35,756 nucleotides of DNA from an uncultured bacterium (GTDB lineage Bacteria > Cyanobacteriota > Vampirovibrionia > Gastranaerophilales > Gastranaerophilaceae), in NCBI GenBank assembly GCA_902796515.1, contig CADBOZ010000055.1, forward strand, positions 1 to 35,756, in the 5' to 3' direction. A program made the position numbers and the translations under genes. Below are positions 1 to 7,708 of this stretch, piece after piece. The notes under the pieces are model-generated. The model was given only the letters and a program-made list of their open reading frames with translations, had not been told where the DNA came from and made no database searches. Each line of letters opens with the position of its first letter. Within the stretch, counting starts at the first letter, position 1.

Positions 1-1
1 A

Positions 2-85
2 GACGAAAAGGATAAAAATACTCTCGTTCAAGAAGCTAAAGAAGAATTAAATTCCGTTGAACAGGGTAATATATTTAATGAATAA
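2..85 (+). CDS. 3' end of an unknown gene, cut by window edge
   Basis: An open frame runs in from the left edge and stops at TAA 83-85, leaving 27 residues rich in Glu, Lys, Asp and Asn (it ends QGNIFNE). The tail is charged and hydrophilic, with no recognisable domain. The frame is open to the edge and is followed by an inverted repeat that could terminate transcription, which supports it as a real gene end. The fragment is too short to assign a function. Confidence 0.5.
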   Translation, partial: DEKDKNTLVQEAKEELNSVEQGNIFNE

Positions 86-91
86 TTTTCA

Positions 92-142
92 AACATCAAG
101 TTAAAAAAACGCTTCGAACATTTCATCCGAAGCTTTGATGTT
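92..142. terminator. Possible bidirectional terminator between convergent genes
   Basis: The outer arms AACATCAA (92-99) and TTGATGTT (135-142) are exact complements. Nested inside are GCTTCG (111-116) and CGAAGC (128-133). The structure lies between a plus-strand gene ending at 85 and a minus-strand gene ending at 174, where a shared terminator is expected. The internal A-run on one side and the lack of a clean U-tract right after the stem make it non-classical. Confidence 0.4.
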
Positions 143-173
143 ATTGAAAGGAAAAGTATAGAAATAAACTTAG

Positions 174-659
174 TTATTTTTGTTTTTTGTCTTCTTCTTT
201 ATCGAACGGGTTAAATCCGTTTGATGAAGAAGCGTTTTTATCAGATATATTGAACAGTTTGATTATGTTTGATTGTTGCTGAATTGCTTTAGGTGCAACT
301 AATTCAATCTGCTGTACGCTTTGAGTTAATTCAACATTTTTTTGTACCGCAGCTGCAGAATACAAGTTTTGTGCTGCTGCCGAATTTAATTGAGAAACGT
401 CTATCGATTTTGCATAAAGCCCTGCGTTTATCTGGCTTATTTGTTTTTGTAAATCAACATTTGTTCTTGAAGAGTAGAGATTAACGCCGAGTGTATTTCT
501 GTTGAATTGTGTATAATCAATGTTTTGAACAGTAGGTTGCTTCTTTGCCGGTTGGCTCAGGATTTTGTTTGCAACGTTTTCAACATTGTTTACATCCACA
601 CCCTTCATAGAATATAATGTTTTTCCAACATTCAAATTCATTTGCCTTATTGTCTCCAC
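174..659 (-). CDS. Unknown 161-aa protein with four LY[SA] repeats
   Basis: Not recognised. The protein has no signal peptide or membrane segment and is rich in Gln, Asn, Ser and Val. Four short repeats carry Leu-Tyr-Ser/Ala followed by an acidic V/I-D/E-V/L step: near residues 15 (TLYSMKGVDV), 61 (NLYSSRTNVDL), 81 (GLYAKSIDV) and 99 (NLYSAAAVQKNVEL). Spacing shrinks from 46 to 20 and 18 residues. The C-terminus is polar and charged (FNPFDKEEDKKQK). The gene is divergent from the HD-protein gene at 811 across a 151-bp spacer that holds a 12-bp inverted repeat. The start fits the first in-frame ATG. Function unknown; the repeats suggest a scaffold or binding protein, which is inference. Confidence 0.7.
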   Translation of the reverse strand: METIRQMNLNVGKTLYSMKGVDVNNVENVANKILSQPAKKQPTVQNIDYTQFNRNTLGVNLYSSRTNVDLQKQISQINAGLYAKSIDVSQLNSAAAQNLYSAAAVQKNVELTQSVQQIELVAPKAIQQQSNIIKLFNISDKNASSSNGFNPFDKEEDKKQK

Positions 660-724
660 CTTATTGTCTTTTTTCCTTACATTTTAATATTCGACACAAT
701 TAGCAGAAACTTTAGATTTTTGTT

Positions 725-755
725 TTATTAATGTTACATTTGTTAACATTAATAA
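725..755. promoter_or_regulatory. 12-bp inverted repeat in a divergent promoter region, possible operator
   Basis: TTATTAATGTTA (725-736) and TAACATTAATAA (744-755) are perfect complements separated by 7 nt. The repeat lies in the 151-bp spacer between divergent starts at 659 (minus) and 811 (plus). It has no following U-tract and is entirely AT-rich apart from the two GTTA/TAAC cores, so an operator is likelier than a terminator. The cognate regulator is unknown. Confidence 0.4.
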
Positions 756-810
756 CAAACTTTTAAAAAATTATGGTTTTTATATACATAGGGAAAATAA
801 GGCTTTTAGC

Positions 811-3800
811 ATGTCGCAAGGTAATTCAATTAATCATTTAAGTCAGGCTAATCAAAAATATATAAATTCTTATAAAACAAAAACTCCAAAGCCTGCCGTT
901 AAAATTAACAATACCCCGCATGACATTTTTGTAAATTCTAAAAAGCAGCTTAAAAGACCTGCCTTTAAAGACTTTCTTAAAGGAATTTTAATTTCGGCAG
1001 CAGTAATCGCTCCGTTTATTGCCATAGATAACATAAACCCCGAAAAAATAAGTAAGTTAATAAAAAAACTTCGGCCTTTTGATAATAAGAAATTATTTAC
1101 CGAACCTATTAGCCTTGAAAAATATTATCAAAAAATGCTTGATAAAATAAAGGGTGTGAAATTAAACTTATCTTTTGATGAAGCAAAAGTTGATGATGAT
1201 ACAATAGTTAAGTGCTTGAGAAAAATCGGAATTTTTGATTCTGATATTGAAGAATACAAGCAGCTTGTAAAAGCAAAACCGAATTTGCTGCATCTTTTAA
1301 ATGTTTTTTCTGTTTTTAATTCAAAAACCGTATCCCCGTTCAATTATACGCTTTTTGATAAAATAGATAATAATATCAGTGTCGATGAAATTGACCTTGC
1401 GGGAAAATTTGTAACAGCATTCGAAGGCAATTTTGCTTCTAAAACCGGCCGGAAAAGGCTTGCCGCTTTTGAACAAAAAATTTCATGCATGTTAAATACA
1501 AAAAAATCCCCTTATAAGGGCATCGGTTCAAAATTCAAAATTGAAGATTTACTCAACAACAGAAAAGAAATTATGGGATTATCTTCAATTCTTGAAGAAA
1601 TATACAGAAAAACGGGTAAAAAATCCGCTATCAGAAATCACGAATATTTTATTGATGCTTTGCATTTAAATCCCGCAAAAAATCCCAATGCCGACATCAG
1701 TGAATTTTTAAGTTTTCTTGAGACACTGAAAAAAGGAACTTTAAAACAAAGCTCACCTTATGATATTCAAAGAATCTTTTATGGCTATGAATCTATTGAA
1801 GATTTTAAAAAGGCAAGAAAATTTTATGAAAGCTTAAACGGTAATGTATTAAAGAAACTTGAAATACAAGATATAAGCGATTTACTAAGAGTAAAAGATA
1901 AAAATTCGGTTGAAATATCCAAGATTTTAAATAATACGCCTAAAAACATATTAAAAAAATTAGAAGCAGAAGACCTTCCCGTCTATGTAGTATATAATGA
2001 ATATTACGGCATAGATAACATTCATCAACTAAGCATTGAACAAAAAAGAGTGCTTTTAAGAAAACTTGTAAGTACAAACAGCTCGACTTTTGCTTCAGGA
2101 AAATCCGTTTCAAAAATTCTTCCGTCTAATCAGAGGGAATATTGTGCTTTGATGGACAAACTGGCTAAATCAATAGGTGTTGACACTAAACAATTATCCA
2201 AAGCCGAAATTTTAAGCTTCAATAAAACAATTAAAGAATTAGCCGAAACTATCGGAAGCGTTGATTTTAATAAAGCAACTTTTGAACTTAATTTTTCAAG
2301 ACAAGATTTTATAGCCGAAGTTGAAAAGAAAACAGCAAAACTATCGGATAAAGAAAAAATTGAAGTATCAGATTACTTCGGCTTTGAAATTAAAGACGGA
2401 AAACTTATCGGCTACCCGATAAATATTGATGATAACGGAAGGTTAAATGAAATAAGTTCCCCGAAAGTAAAAAAAGTTATAACAAAAGTTAAAGATACCG
2501 TAGAAAGATTTACATCAAAAGATAACAAAGTAACAATTAAAGGCGCAAGCAAGGAATTTAACGATAGTGTTAATAAACTCTTTGAAAGTTTCCCTGAATT
2601 AAAAACAATGATTCAAAAAGCACAGCATGAAACTCACGCTTTCACTTTGGATATCCATGTATTTAAAGTATTGCAAAATGTTTGCACTAATCCTAAGTTT
2701 AAAGAACTTTCGGATGATGATAAAAAAGTTCTTGAAATTGCATCCTTGCTGCATGATATAACAAAAGCCGAGGGTTTAAGGGATTATATGCATCCTATTG
2801 AATCGGCTTTTGATGCTTATTATATTATTCAAAAATTAAACTTACCTGAAGGTCAACAATTAAAAGTTTACGAATTGATTAAAACTCATAACTGGCTTCA
2901 GCAGTTAAATAACCCTAAAAATAAGGATATAATTGAAAATATAGCGCAGGACATTGCTTTTGATTCAAGACATACCAATACTTTTGAAATGGCAAAAATA
3001 CTGTGCGAAGCCGATTTAAAATCCGTAAGAAAAGATGCGTCATTCTTTAATTCACACAAGAAAAATCTTCAAGAAATGAGTGCAAAAGTTGACGGATATA
3101 TTAAACAGCTTCACGAGAGTCAAATTGTTCTTCCGCAGACAAAAATTCCGAAAGCCTCCGAGGTTATAAACGGTACGGAAAAAACGGCGGACGGCATAAG
3201 TAACGTCGTTATATATATGAACAGCGCCGACCCTGACTTGTCGAAATACGGATTTAGTGCGGGTACTACAAAGGAAAACTGGACAGCTCTTGTTCATGCA
3301 CTTGAACGTCCGGAACAAATGAGCAAGTTTGACACATTTAGCGTAATTGACACTGAAGCACTTTTATCAACATCCTTTATTAATCCTGATGAATACAAGG
3401 TATTTAGAAAACAAGGATTGATTTTAGATGTTAATTTTAACGATATCCATGCGGGTTACGAAATGGATTTCGGTACAGGCTACGGAAAAACTCTTGATAT
3501 TTTAAAAGAAGACTATTTATTCCACGGAAAAAGAAAAAGCTTAACCGAAAAAGATCTTTGGAGAAGTGACAGAAGCGAATACAGAACATTTATCTCGAAT
3601 AAAATAAGGGAAAAAATGCACTTGACGCCGGAAGAATATTATAAAAGACTGGAAAAAATTCAAGATTGTAAATCAATAACCGATATTGAAGCTGTTGATA
3701 AAGAGCTTGCAGACGGATTATTGAACGTATTTAAAAATATGCATGCAGGCAAAAGAAGGTTTGGAAGAGCATATAATGAAATGCTTGTTTCAAGACCAAA

Positions 3801-3903
3801 AATTCAGGGCGTATTTGCATACGACAAAAGCTATGAAGACATACCCGTATTTTTAAGAAAATATGCTTCCGATAACAATCTTCCGATTATAATTTTCGGT
3901 TAA
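811..3903 (+). CDS. Membrane-anchored HD-domain protein with unknown flanking domains
   Basis: A 1030-aa protein. An N-terminal polar stretch (1-50) precedes one hydrophobic segment near 56-74 (FLKGILISAAVIAPFIAID), probably a membrane anchor. Residues 75-590 are charged and helical, without a family I recognise. An HD-type phosphohydrolase core follows: H606/H609 in HETH, the signature H648-D649 in ASLLHDITKAEG, H661 in MHPIES and H693 in IKTHNW. These match the metal ligands of HD proteins. Residues ~805-1030 form another conserved-looking unknown domain ending in a beta-strand-like IIIFG. HD proteins hydrolyse phosphate esters of nucleotides or second messengers; the substrate here cannot be told. 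It ends one base before the convergent GH13-like gene. A weak AAGG lies 8 nt before the ATG. Confidence 0.75.
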   Translation: MSQGNSINHLSQANQKYINSYKTKTPKPAVKINNTPHDIFVNSKKQLKRPAFKDFLKGILISAAVIAPFIAIDNINPEKISKLIKKLRPFDNKKLFTEPISLEKYYQKMLDKIKGVKLNLSFDEAKVDDDTIVKCLRKIGIFDSDIEEYKQLVKAKPNLLHLLNVFSVFNSKTVSPFNYTLFDKIDNNISVDEIDLAGKFVTAFEGNFASKTGRKRLAAFEQKISCMLNTKKSPYKGIGSKFKIEDLLNNRKEIMGLSSILEEIYRKTGKKSAIRNHEYFIDALHLNPAKNPNADISEFLSFLETLKKGTLKQSSPYDIQRIFYGYESIEDFKKARKFYESLNGNVLKKLEIQDISDLLRVKDKNSVEISKILNNTPKNILKKLEAEDLPVYVVYNEYYGIDNIHQLSIEQKRVLLRKLVSTNSSTFASGKSVSKILPSNQREYCALMDKLAKSIGVDTKQLSKAEILSFNKTIKELAETIGSVDFNKATFELNFSRQDFIAEVEKKTAKLSDKEKIEVSDYFGFEIKDGKLIGYPINIDDNGRLNEISSPKVKKVITKVKDTVERFTSKDNKVTIKGASKEFNDSVNKLFESFPELKTMIQKAQHETHAFTLDIHVFKVLQNVCTNPKFKELSDDDKKVLEIASLLHDITKAEGLRDYMHPIESAFDAYYIIQKLNLPEGQQLKVYELIKTHNWLQQLNNPKNKDIIENIAQDIAFDSRHTNTFEMAKILCEADLKSVRKDASFFNSHKKNLQEMSAKVDGYIKQLHESQIVLPQTKIPKASEVINGTEKTADGISNVVIYMNSADPDLSKYGFSAGTTKENWTALVHALERPEQMSKFDTFSVIDTEALLSTSFINPDEYKVFRKQGLILDVNFNDIHAGYEMDFGTGYGKTLDILKEDYLFHGKRKSLTEKDLWRSDRSEYRTFISNKIREKMHLTPEEYYKRLEKIQDCKSITDIEAVDKELADGLLNVFKNMHAGKRRFGRAYNEMLVSRPKIQGVFAYDKSYEDIPVFLRKYASDNNLPIIIFG

Positions 3904-3904
3904 A

Positions 3905-6220
3905 TTAAACCATCTTATATACTTTAAATTCGCCCGGATAAAGCTCTTTAAATGTTATTTGTCCTCTGATTTCATTTTCCAGAGGTTTTTCGACAAATTT
4001 ACATTTTTTATTTTTATCCAGCTCAAATTCATATATTGAAACAAGCTTCTTATCTTTCTTTAAATCAACGGAGTTGTTCTTTGTAATTGCACCTCTGACA
4101 GCTTTTCTTTCAATATGCCCGTCTTCTAATTGAACATCCTTTAATTCGTTGGGAGAAAAATAATTTGCAACAACAAGATAAGTAGGCTGTTTTGAATTTT
4201 TATCCGCCGAATCCGGAACAATTTCCCAGCAAACAAAACCGTTATTTTCCTGTTTATGCAAAACGGCCCTTCCCTGATTTAAAAGTTTATCATTCTGCGC
4301 AAAATAATTTATTGCAGAAAATTTTTCCCAGAAATTCCAATCAAAATTTCTTACCATGGAAACTTCTTTTGAAATAACACGCTCTATACCGGTCTTTGTA
4401 AAGCTTTCATCTCCGTCAACAATCAAAACCGGACGGGAAGCAAATTTTCCCCCCGGAAGGAATTTGAATTTAAACCATTTGAAGAGCGCACCCTGAACTC
4501 CCAGTTGTCCGGGGTACTGGTTAATATCTCTGAATTCACCGTCCTGATTATTGTAACCTTTTAAAATTGATAAAGGATTTTGCTTTCCGTTTTTCTGATT
4601 ATAGGTCGACAATCTTAAATTATCGTTTATAATTTGTTCCGGAGTTTTTGAACTTTGAGCAACGATATCATCACCCCAGAGCAAATCAAAATTCATATCC
4701 TTATGGTATTCTTTAAAATATCCGTCCCAGAGCATATATTCTGCCAGTACCGCAAAATACGGGATTTTCTTTTTCATTGTGGAATTTAATTTACCGAGAA
4801 CCATAGCCGGAATTCTGTAGCTAATCGGCTGACCTTTTTTATTTTGTGATACTTCATCAACAATATGGTCTATATGGTCAACTCTAAATCCGTCAAAGTC
4901 AAATTCTTCCTGAATTTTTTGCATATATTCAATAAAGAAATCAATAACATCTCCGTTATACTTATTTATTTCAAAATGATAGAAATAATAAGGGGTCTGG
5001 CAATCCAAATTTGCAAAATGCGTAACATCTTCTTCTTTATAGTTATAATGCTTGAATAAAGGATATTTTTTGGATTTATGCATTTTATCAAAAATCGGAA
5101 CACCCGCAGAACACCATGCTCCGCCGGGAAGAGTCCATAAACCCGCTTTAATTAGAGCTTCCGTTATTTCATCCTGATTTTTAATATCGCTTTCCGACTT
5201 TACCGTTATACCCGCAGTAGCATTTATTATATCCTGCGCTCTTTTTTGAAGCTCGTCCTGTTTTTGAGCAAAACTCATATTGTACGAAACAAGTATTTTA
5301 TATTCTCTTAAGTCATCTTCGATTTCCGATATTATTTTTGCTTCTTCATCCGAATATTTTTTATCATTTCCCTTCAGATTATCAATATATTTTTGCGCCG
5401 CAGAATCAACAATTTCGTCTTTGTATGTTCTTTTCAGTTTTATTTGCGCAAGAAGTGCCGTCAGGTATCCTGTTATACTGTTTGTAAGCTCTTTTATATC
5501 AACCCATCTTGCAACGTATGGTTTTGATAAAACAACTTTGGAAAATCTTGCGGTTTGCGGAAGAATGTCATAAATAACAGGATGGTTACACAATTGAGCA
5601 AGCTCAATAAATAATTTAACCTGATGTTCCGCATCAAGTCCCAAGAATTTTAAAAGATTGTCATCCTGTAATTTTGCGGAAACGGATGAATCTTTCGGCA
5701 AATAAGCACAATCAAATTCTCTTGTTGTAAAAGGAATTAAATATATGGTATCAGGCAATATATCAAGCTTCATATTGCCAACACTAAGAGTTATTAGGCA
5801 TTTAACCCAATCAATAAATTTTCCCGTTTTTTCGGAGGCATTACCGTCACCAAGCCCGCTCAAAGAAACGAGCTTTATATTATGTCCTTCTTTTTTAAAC
5901 CAGTTTGAATTTTTGATGTTTTCTCTGTCTAAAACGGATGCCTTTTGAAAATCGATAAATTTATTTTCAACAAAAGTTCCCGCCCAGATGAGCTTTTCTA
6001 CAAGGCAATATATTGTTTCCGCCGGAGTCAACTCCTGTAATACTTTATACTGAGGATACGGAAGATAGCCGTATTCTCTTATTGTTTTTGAAAGATATTT
6101 TTTTCTTTCTTTATCAAGTTCATCAATTCTGTATATTTGCGCAATTTTTGCAAGCAAAACATCAAGCTCACGCGGAGTGAAATTAGCCTTACATTCTTTC
6201 TTTGAAAATAATTTAATCAT
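3905..6220 (-). CDS. Divergent GH13 (alpha-amylase family) enzyme, cytoplasmic
   Basis: A 771-aa protein with no signal peptide (it starts MIKLFSKKE), so probably acting on intracellular glucan or maltodextrin. The GH13 (beta/alpha)8 signatures are partly clear. Region II is FDGFRVDHIDHIVDE with nucleophile candidate D448, and region III is FAVLAEYML with acid/base candidate E494. A region IV-like LIVDGDES carries D602. Region I near residue 220 (VIYDILPQTARF) lacks the usual Asn-His. The last ~100 residues (EFELDKNKKCKFVEKPL...) look like a beta-sandwich C domain. Specificity (hydrolase, branching or transferase) cannot be assigned. The gene is convergent with the HD-protein gene and stands alone on its strand. 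It has been assigned from motifs only, and the weak regions I and IV leave some doubt about activity. Confidence 0.75.
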   Translation of the reverse strand: MIKLFSKKECKANFTPRELDVLLAKIAQIYRIDELDKERKKYLSKTIREYGYLPYPQYKVLQELTPAETIYCLVEKLIWAGTFVENKFIDFQKASVLDRENIKNSNWFKKEGHNIKLVSLSGLGDGNASEKTGKFIDWVKCLITLSVGNMKLDILPDTIYLIPFTTREFDCAYLPKDSSVSAKLQDDNLLKFLGLDAEHQVKLFIELAQLCNHPVIYDILPQTARFSKVVLSKPYVARWVDIKELTNSITGYLTALLAQIKLKRTYKDEIVDSAAQKYIDNLKGNDKKYSDEEAKIISEIEDDLREYKILVSYNMSFAQKQDELQKRAQDIINATAGITVKSESDIKNQDEITEALIKAGLWTLPGGAWCSAGVPIFDKMHKSKKYPLFKHYNYKEEDVTHFANLDCQTPYYFYHFEINKYNGDVIDFFIEYMQKIQEEFDFDGFRVDHIDHIVDEVSQNKKGQPISYRIPAMVLGKLNSTMKKKIPYFAVLAEYMLWDGYFKEYHKDMNFDLLWGDDIVAQSSKTPEQIINDNLRLSTYNQKNGKQNPLSILKGYNNQDGEFRDINQYPGQLGVQGALFKWFKFKFLPGGKFASRPVLIVDGDESFTKTGIERVISKEVSMVRNFDWNFWEKFSAINYFAQNDKLLNQGRAVLHKQENNGFVCWEIVPDSADKNSKQPTYLVVANYFSPNELKDVQLEDGHIERKAVRGAITKNNSVDLKKDKKLVSIYEFELDKNKKCKFVEKPLENEIRGQITFKELYPGEFKVYKMV

Positions 6221-6331
6221 AGCTCGACTTTCTATCCTTTTTCAAAATTCATTGTATCAAAAAAATCCTGATAAACATTATCTTGAAACAATTTTTAATA
6301 TTAAGTTTTGATAACAATATACGTTTGCCTG

Positions 6332-6360
6332 AATTTTATACACTAAAATTCATGTATAAT
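6332..6360 (+). promoter_or_regulatory. Candidate promoter for the 6454 gene
   Basis: A perfect TATAAT stands at 6355-6360, with a poor -35 match (AATTTT, 6332-6337) 17 bp upstream. An inverted repeat TGAATTTT / AAAATTCA (6330-6337 / 6345-6352) covers the spacer and might bind a regulator. The predicted leader is about 85 nt. Confidence 0.35.
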
Positions 6361-6453
6361 TGATTTTTATTGTAAATTTTTGTAAAATGGGAATATATAA
6401 AGGCAACTTTTAAGTTTCAGGTGTTTTTGAGTATACGAAAAGGGTGGTGCGTA

Positions 6454-7044
6454 ATGATAAAACCAATCAAAAATTCAATTTCTTTCGGTAATTTTAAAGA
6501 ATTTCAAAACAGCTTAAAACAAGGCGGCAATTATGCTCCGAAAATGAACGGCAAAGTAAACGAAGCCGCAGTTCAAACAGCTCAAACAACTCCTAAAAAA
6601 CTCACATTTAAACAAAGGGTTTTAAATGTTTTTAAAGGATTTAACAGAGTAACCGGTGTTGCTTCAGGAGCGGCAAGAGGTGTCGCTGACGGCGTTATTT
6701 TAGCAGGTAGCGTCGGATTTATAGGAAGAAATATTAAAAGAGCAAACGGAAATATCGGAAAAACAATTACAGGTATGTTTAACGATGCCGGAAAAATTAT
6801 AAAAACCGTATTCAGTCATAAACCGATAACAAGTTTAATTACAAAAGCACCTATTGAAAATCTTAAAACATTAAAATCAATTCCCGCTAAATTCTATAAA
6901 AGCTGTATGAAGGGCAATAAGTTAACTTCTTTAGCTGTTGTCGGCACATTCCTCGGTGCTGTTGCATTTAGAACCATTCAGGGAAAACTTATCGCAAATA
7001 AGAAAAATGCGGATATTGACCACTATACAAATAATAAACACTAA
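6454..7044 (+). CDS. Unknown 196-aa protein with N-terminal ISFGN motif
   Basis: Not recognised. I start it at ATG 6454 (MIKPIKNSISFGNF), preceded by AAGGGTGG, rather than at the upstream GTG 6421. Residues 8-12 ISFGN match the [IV][NS]F-x-G pattern seen in other unknown proteins of this window. Residues ~70-100 are Gly/Ala-rich and moderately hydrophobic (ASGAARGVADGVILAGSVGF). A second hydrophobic stretch near 157-175 (LTSLAVVGTFLGAVAF) may insert in a membrane. The rest is basic (many Lys/Arg), and the C-terminus is NNKH. It is a single-gene unit between its own promoter candidate and a strong terminator. Function unknown; a small basic membrane-associated protein is all that can be said. 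Confidence 0.75.
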   Translation: MIKPIKNSISFGNFKEFQNSLKQGGNYAPKMNGKVNEAAVQTAQTTPKKLTFKQRVLNVFKGFNRVTGVASGAARGVADGVILAGSVGFIGRNIKRANGNIGKTITGMFNDAGKIIKTVFSHKPITSLITKAPIENLKTLKSIPAKFYKSCMKGNKLTSLAVVGTFLGAVAFRTIQGKLIANKKNADIDHYTNNKH

Positions 7045-7064
7045 AAAATAAAAAAAATAAATTA

Positions 7065-7095
7065 AACACCGGCATTTAAAAAGCCGGTGTTTTTT
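7065..7095 (+). terminator. Rho-independent terminator after the 6454 gene
   Basis: A perfect 9-bp stem AACACCGGC / GCCGGTGTT (7065-7073 / 7083-7091) runs into a T-tract ending at 7095, starting 20 nt after the stop codon. Confidence 0.85.
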
Positions 7096-7192
7096 AGTTA
7101 AGAATTGTAAACAAAATAATAAAAAATGCAATTTTTCCCAAAAAAAATACTTTATAGATATGTAGAAGAATTAAGTATAGGAAAAATTTAGA

Positions 7193-7555
7193 ATGACAAT
7201 GGGTATCAATTTTTTAGGTTTAACAAGCGGAGGGGTTGCACAACCGCAACAAGAATACAAAAAGGGATTTTTAAACGGTGAAGTTCGTGAATTTTCAAAA
7301 GGTTCACAAAGTAAGGTAAATACTTATGCAAGCAGAAGTTTATTTCAAAATATTGAAGACCTTGAATCAAGAACTGCAGTTCATCAAGGCAGATTTGAAG
7401 GAATAAATACAGACGAAAATAAAGTAGCGACTGTTCCGATAAAAAACAGAGGCGCATTATGGGGGGAAGGCTTTGTAGTTCCCGCAAATAACGGAACAGG
7501 CGATTTAATTCCCGAAGTGGATAATGACAAATTAAGAACGATAGCTATGGCATAA
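7193..7555 (+). CDS. Unknown 120-aa protein with N-terminal INFLG motif
   Basis: Not recognised. It begins MTMGINFLGLTSGG, so residues 5-9 resemble the [IV][NS]F-x-G pattern of neighbouring unknown proteins. The remainder is polar with no hydrophobic segment. It contains KKGFLNGEVREFSKG, HQGRFEG and a Gly-rich stretch RGALWGEGFVVPANNGTG near residues 84-101, and it ends in LRTIAMA. ATG 7193 has AGGA about 12 nt upstream; ATG 7199 (M3) is an equally possible start. It is a single gene between terminators at 7065-7095 and 7654-7684. Function unknown. Confidence 0.65.
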   Translation: MTMGINFLGLTSGGVAQPQQEYKKGFLNGEVREFSKGSQSKVNTYASRSLFQNIEDLESRTAVHQGRFEGINTDENKVATVPIKNRGALWGEGFVVPANNGTGDLIPEVDNDKLRTIAMA

Positions 7556-7653
7556 ATAAATATTGACTTTGTCATAAACGAGAAGTCAATTCAACAGATG
7601 GAGGCTACTTTACTTGGGAAGGCTGAACATCACAAATCACTAAGAAGCAAACG

Positions 7654-7684
7654 AAAAATCCTGTGAAACATCACAGGATTTTTT
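7654..7684. terminator. Bidirectional terminator between convergent genes
   Basis: A perfect stem AAAAATCCTGTG / CACAGGATTTTT (7654-7665 / 7672-7683) with a 6-nt loop has A and T tracts on both sides. It can therefore serve the plus-strand gene ending at 7555 and the minus-strand gene ending at 7709. Confidence 0.85.
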
Positions 7685-7708
7685 CTCGTATTTATAATTG
7701 CTGACATT

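Noticed and set aside
2980-3903. ADP-ribosyltransferase toxin-like motif (LLSTSF) in the C-terminal part of the HD protein
   Set aside because: STS alone is weak; no upstream Arg with correct spacing and no E-x-E motif is visible.
6421-6453. GTG start at 6421 for the 207-aa reading
   Set aside because: ATG 6454 has an AAGGGTGG ribosome-binding site and yields the ISFGN motif at the usual place; the GTG has none.
7556-7650. Signal recognition particle RNA or 6S RNA
   Set aside because: The GGAAGG-like stretch lacks the SRP GGAAGGAAGCAGCC core, and the arms do not form the 6S long bubble hairpin.
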